Shown here one piece after another: positions 32,095 to 35,644 of a stretch of 35,644 nucleotides of DNA. The notes under the pieces were generated by a model. The model was not told where the DNA came from, ran no database searches, and saw only the letters and a program-made list of their open reading frames with translations. The position numbers and the translations under genes are program-made. Origin of the DNA: Actinomadura roseirufa. GTDB lineage: Bacteria; Actinomycetota; Actinomycetes; Streptosporangiales; Streptosporangiaceae. Every line of letters starts with the position of its first letter. Within the stretch, counting starts at the first letter, position 1. The stretch covers positions 1 through 35,644 of the forward strand of contig NZ_CAACVB010000063.1 in NCBI RefSeq assembly GCF_900659635.1, given 5' to 3'.

Positions 32095-32979
32095 GTGGCC
32101 TGGTCGGCACGCGTCCCACGGACCGGCCGCGGCGACGGCGACGCGGCCGGGGAGGCCCCTGCGGCCCGGTTCCCCGCCGCGCCTCCCGCCCTCGCCTCCG
32201 CTCCCCCCTCGGGCGCGACGGACTCCGCCGCCCGGGCGCTCCGCCGCTCCCGCGCTTCCGGTAGGCCCCCGCTGTGGCGCGAGCTCCTGCTGGTCGCCGT
32301 CTGCTATCTGGCCTACGAGATGGTCAGGAACCTGGTCCCGGCGGACCCCGCGACGGCGGCGCACCGGGCCTACGAGCTCCTCGGCGTGGAGGACGCCCTC
32401 CACGCCGACGTCGAGTACGACCTGAACCGGACGTTCGTCGCGCACGCGTGGCTGGCGATCGGCGCGAACTACTTCTACGCCACGATGCACTTCATCGCGA
32501 CCATCGGCATCCTCTTGTACCTGTACATAAGGCGACCGGAGCGCTACGGCGAGTACCGGACGCTGCTGTTCGCCACGACCGTCCTGGGCCTCGCCGGATT
32601 CTGGGCCTTCCCGCTCGCGCCGCCCAGGATGCTGCCCGGCTTCACCGACACCGTGACGGCCTTCGGAACATGGGGGATCTACGGCTCCGGGCCCGGCGCC
32701 TCGGTCTCCAACCAGTACGCCGCGATGCCGTCCATTCACACGGCGTGGTCGCTGTGGTGCGCCATGGTGGTCATCGGCGTCGCCAGGCGGCGCCTCGTCA
32801 AGGCCGTCGCCCTCCTGTACCCGGCCGCGACCATCGTCGTGATCATGGGGACGGCGAACCACTTCCTGCTGGACGCGGCCGGGGGCGCTGTCACGCTCGC
32901 CGCGGGCCTGGCCGTGGGCCGCGGCGCGTTCCTGGTGAAGGCGCGGGCCCGCGCGCCGGGTCAGCCCCCGGCCCCGTAG
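32095..32979 (+). CDS. PAP2-family membrane phosphatase, second copy
   Basis: This 294-residue paralogue of the preceding gene shares the stretches FYATMHFIxTIGI, the motif NQYAAMPSIHTAW (about 205) and TANHFLLDAAGG (about 252). Both catalytic histidines are present. The N-terminus (about 60 residues) is Ala/Pro/Arg-rich and disordered. GTG 32095 is the start that lies closest to the upstream gene; a GATCCT element 6 bases before it may be a weak leaderless -10. Its last 19 bases overlap the 3' end of the convergent glnE. Confidence 0.85.
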   Translation: MAWSARVPRTGRGDGDAAGEAPAARFPAAPPALASAPPSGATDSAARALRRSRASGRPPLWRELLLVAVCYLAYEMVRNLVPADPATAAHRAYELLGVEDALHADVEYDLNRTFVAHAWLAIGANYFYATMHFIATIGILLYLYIRRPERYGEYRTLLFATTVLGLAGFWAFPLAPPRMLPGFTDTVTAFGTWGIYGSGPGASVSNQYAAMPSIHTAWSLWCAMVVIGVARRRLVKAVALLYPAATIVVIMGTANHFLLDAAGGAVTLAAGLAVGRGAFLVKARARAPGQPPAP

Positions 32980-35644
32980 AACACCCGGTCGACGACCGCG
33001 CGGGCCCGGCGGGCGTGCCTGCGGTAGTCCTCCAGGAGATCGCCCGTGCCGGGGTAGTCCAGCACCCGCGCCACCGCGCTGCGCTCACGGTGGTGGTCGG
33101 TCGGCAGCAGGTCGGACGCCCGTCCCCGCACCAGCATGATCGAGCCGCGGATCCGGGTGGCCAGGCACCACGCCCGCGCGAGGACATCCGCGTCGTGCCC
33201 GTCCAGCAGGCCCGCGCGCACGGCCGCGTCCAGCGCGGCCAGGGTCCGGGTCGTGCGCAGCTCCGGGACGTCGTGGGCGTGCCTGAGCTGCAGGAGCTGC
33301 GCCACCCACTCCACGTCCGAGAGGCCGCCCGGTCCCAGCTTGATGTGCAGCCGCCGGTCGACGCCGCGCGGCAGCCGCTCGGACTCCATCCGCGCCTTCA
33401 GCCGCCGGATCTGCCGGACGGCGTCCTCGCCGATGCCGCCCTCGGGGAAGCGGATCGGGTCGATCAGCGCGCCGAACCGCGCGCGCAGCCCCGGGTCGCC
33501 GATGATCGGGTCGGCGCGCAGCAGCGCCTGCGCCTCCCACGGCTCCGACCAGCGCGCGTAGTAGGCGGCGTAGGACGCCAGCGTCCGCACCAGCGGCCCC
33601 TGCCGCCCCTCCGGGCGCAGGTCCGGGTCGATGTCCAGCGGCGGGTCGGGGGCGGGCAGCGCGAGCAGCCGCCGCAGCTCCTCGGCCACCGCGTGCGCGG
33701 CGCGGCCCGCCTGCCGCTCGTCCGCGCCGGGACGCGGGTCGTGCACGAACATGACGTCGGCGTCGCTGCCGTAGCCGAGCTCATGACCGCCGAAGCGGCC
33801 CATCGCCACCACGGCCATCCGGGTCGGCAGCGGCTCCCCGCGCGCCGTCTCGACCGCGGCGACCGCGGCCAGCAGCGCGGCCTCGACGGCGACGGCCGCG
33901 ATGTCGGTGAGGGCCTCCCCCACCGTCCGGACGTCGGTGAGCCCGAGCAGGTCGCCGACCGCCACCCGGAACAGCTCCCGGCGGCGCAGCCCGCGGACGA
34001 CCGCGACCGCCTCCTCCGCCGGAGTCGCCTTGGGGCCCGCCGGAACTCGCGCCGCGACGCCCGCCGGAGCGCGTGCCGCGACGCCCCGCGCACCGGCCGT
34101 CGCGGTACCGGTCGTGGAGCCCGCCTCCGGGCCATCCTCAGCGGCCTGCGCCTCGGGGACGGTGTGCCGGCGGACGGCGGCGAGCGCCTCGGCGCGCAGG
34201 GCCGCCAGCGGCCGCGGCGCCAGCTCCGCGGCGCTGCCGAGCGTCCCGACCGCCTCGGGGGCGCGCAGCAGCAGGTCCGTCGCGTAGCGGCTGGAGCCGA
34301 GCACCCACGCCATCCGCTCGGCCACCGTCACCTCGTCGCGCAGCAGCCGCAGGTACCAGGGGGTCGTCCCGAGCGCGTCACTGACCCGCCGGAACCCGAG
34401 CAGCCCGGCGTCGGGGTCGGGCGTGTCGGCGAACCAGCCGAGCATCACCGGCAGCAGCGTCCGCTGGATCGCCGCGCGCCGCGACACCCCGGCCGTCAGC
34501 GCCTCGATGTGCCGCAGAGCGCCCGCCGGGTCGGCGTAGCCGAGCGCCTCCAGCCGGACCCCGGCCGCCGCCGGGGTGAGCCGCGCCTCCTCCCCGGGGA
34601 GCCGCGCCACCGCGCGCAGCAGCGGCCGGTAGAACAGCTTCTCGTGGATGCGGCGCACCTCCCGCGCGTGCCGCCGCCACAGCGCGGTGAACTCCCCCAC
34701 CGGGTCGGTGCGCAGGCCGAGCGCCCGGCCGAGCCGCCGCAGGCCCGCCTCGTCGTCGGGCACCAGATGGGTGCGGCGCAGCCGGTGCAGCTGGGCGAGG
34801 TGCTCCACCCTCCGCAGGAACCGGTAGGCGGACGCGAGCGCCGCCGCGTCGTCGCGGCCGACGTACCCGCCGCGCGACAGGTCGGCCAGCGCGTCCAGCG
34901 TGGTGGGGCTGCGCAGCGACTCGTCGGCCCGGCCGTGCACGAGCTGGAGCAGCTGCACCGCGAACTCGACGTCGCGCAGGCCGCCCGGCCCGAGCTTGAG
35001 CTGCCGCTCGGCCCCGGCGCCGCGGCGGCCGAGGTCGGCCTCGACCCGGCGGCGCATCGCCTGGACGTCCTCGACGAAGCTCTCGCCCTCGGCGGCGTGC
35101 CAGACGATCGGCGTGATCATCTCCAGGTAGCGGCGGCCGAGCCCGGCGTCGCCGGCGACCGGCCGGGCCTTCAGCAGCGCCTGGAACTCCCAGGTCTTCG
35201 CCCACCGCTCGTAGTAGGCCCGGTGGCTGGGAAGCGTCCGCACGAGCGGGCCCGCCTTGCCCTCGGGACGCAGCGCCGCGTCCACCTCCCAGAGCGCGCC
35301 CTCCCGGGTGCTGGCCGAGCACGCCCGCATCGTCGCCGCGGCCAGCCGGGTCGCGACGCCCAGCGCGGCGTCCTCCGGCTCCCCCTCGCGCGCCTCCGCC
35401 ACGAACACCACGTCCACGTCGCTGACGTAGTTGAGCTCGCGGCCCCCGCACTTGCCCATCCCGATGATCGCGAGGCGGCAGCGGCCGTGCCCGGGAACCT
35501 GCGCGCGGGCCGTCGCGAGCCCGGCCGTCAGCGCGGCGGCGGCGAGGTCGGCCAGCTCGGCGGCGACCTCGGCGACGTCGGCGACCCCGATGAGGTCGCG
35601 GCCGGCCAGCGCGAGCAGCCGCCTGCGGTAGGCGACGCGCAGCG
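32961..35644 (-). CDS. glnE: Glutamine synthetase adenylyltransferase/adenylyl-removase, N-terminus outside
   Basis: GlnE adds AMP to the Tyr402-type site of GlnA and removes it again. About 893 residues are visible; roughly the first 100 are beyond the window. Both nucleotidyltransferase domains are present. The removase domain has MGKCGGRELNYVSDVDVVFV near visible residue 62, and the transferase domain has GGHELGYGSDADVMFVHD near 617. Each ends in the conserved LKLGPGGLRDVE or IKLGPGGLSDVE helix. Between them is an Ala/Gly/Pro-rich stretch with the duplicated unit GVAARAPAGVAARVPAG, probably a flexible linker. The gene converges on, and overlaps by 19 bases, the second PAP2 gene. Confidence 0.95.
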   Translation of the reverse strand, partial: LRVAYRRRLLALAGRDLIGVADVAEVAAELADLAAAALTAGLATARAQVPGHGRCRLAIIGMGKCGGRELNYVSDVDVVFVAEAREGEPEDAALGVATRLAAATMRACSASTREGALWEVDAALRPEGKAGPLVRTLPSHRAYYERWAKTWEFQALLKARPVAGDAGLGRRYLEMITPIVWHAAEGESFVEDVQAMRRRVEADLGRRGAGAERQLKLGPGGLRDVEFAVQLLQLVHGRADESLRSPTTLDALADLSRGGYVGRDDAAALASAYRFLRRVEHLAQLHRLRRTHLVPDDEAGLRRLGRALGLRTDPVGEFTALWRRHAREVRRIHEKLFYRPLLRAVARLPGEEARLTPAAAGVRLEALGYADPAGALRHIEALTAGVSRRAAIQRTLLPVMLGWFADTPDPDAGLLGFRRVSDALGTTPWYLRLLRDEVTVAERMAWVLGSSRYATDLLLRAPEAVGTLGSAAELAPRPLAALRAEALAAVRRHTVPEAQAAEDGPEAGSTTGTATAGARGVAARAPAGVAARVPAGPKATPAEEAVAVVRGLRRRELFRVAVGDLLGLTDVRTVGEALTDIAAVAVEAALLAAVAAVETARGEPLPTRMAVVAMGRFGGHELGYGSDADVMFVHDPRPGADERQAGRAAHAVAEELRRLLALPAPDPPLDIDPDLRPEGRQGPLVRTLASYAAYYARWSEPWEAQALLRADPIIGDPGLRARFGALIDPIRFPEGGIGEDAVRQIRRLKARMESERLPRGVDRRLHIKLGPGGLSDVEWVAQLLQLRHAHDVPELRTTRTLAALDAAVRAGLLDGHDADVLARAWCLATRIRGSIMLVRGRASDLLPTDHHRERSAVARVLDYPGTGDLLEDYRRHARRARAVVDRVFYGAGG

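Overview
This 35.6-kb window comes from a high-GC actinomycete chromosome. The order sucB - lipB - lipA - DUF4191 - RDD - glnA, with glnE further along, is the conserved actinobacterial arrangement that I know from Streptomyces. The repeated leaderless promoters, the actinobacterial DUF664 DinB and OsmC proteins and the XRE-TPR regulators fit an Actinomadura/Streptosporangiales-like organism. That placement is inference; there is no rRNA in the window.

Layout. (1) 1-8.4 kb is core metabolism. It holds the lipoylated E2 subunit SucB (N-terminus cut off), a TIGR01777 SDR protein, a peptidase-E-like hydrolase, LipB, a DUF1877 protein, LipA, a DUF4191 membrane protein, an RDD membrane protein and glutamine synthetase GlnA behind a textbook GlnR box. 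(2) 8.4-18.0 kb is an accessory region built from three copies of one module. In order, each module has a CRISPR-like remnant, a 96-bp leader-like block and a minus-strand operon of small unknown proteins (called families A, B and C here). A TCAC-N5-GTGA palindrome follows, then a divergent XRE-TPR regulator and, in modules 1 and 2, a GNAT acetyltransferase. The A/B/C operons are very similar between copies while the regulators and GNATs are very different. Module 2 is preceded by an orphan copy of the 3' end of glnA plus its terminator. (3) 18.0-23.5 kb continues the accessory material in a more decayed form: a truncated TPR regulator coupled to a RibD-like deaminase, a possible MazG-like protein, a frameshifted fourth C gene, a small secreted protein and a fourth XRE-TPR regulator closed by an 18-bp-stem terminator. 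(4) 23.5-25.9 kb holds a membrane-anchored PstS-like protein and a ricin-type lectin with a broken signal peptide. (5) 26-35.6 kb returns to an ordinary chromosome: SNF2 helicase, OsmC, DinB (DUF664), a TAP-type lipoprotein peptidase, two tandem PAP2 membrane phosphatases and glnE (N-terminus cut off), whose product modifies GlnA.

How it works together. LipB and LipA make the lipoyl cofactor that SucB-type E2 enzymes carry. GlnA keeps its adenylylation tyrosine, and GlnE, the enzyme that modifies it, is encoded in the same window. The undescribed part is the repeated A/B/C - operator - XRE module beside orphan CRISPR mini-arrays. I see no cas gene, transposase or integrase in the window, so what moved or duplicated these modules is not visible here.
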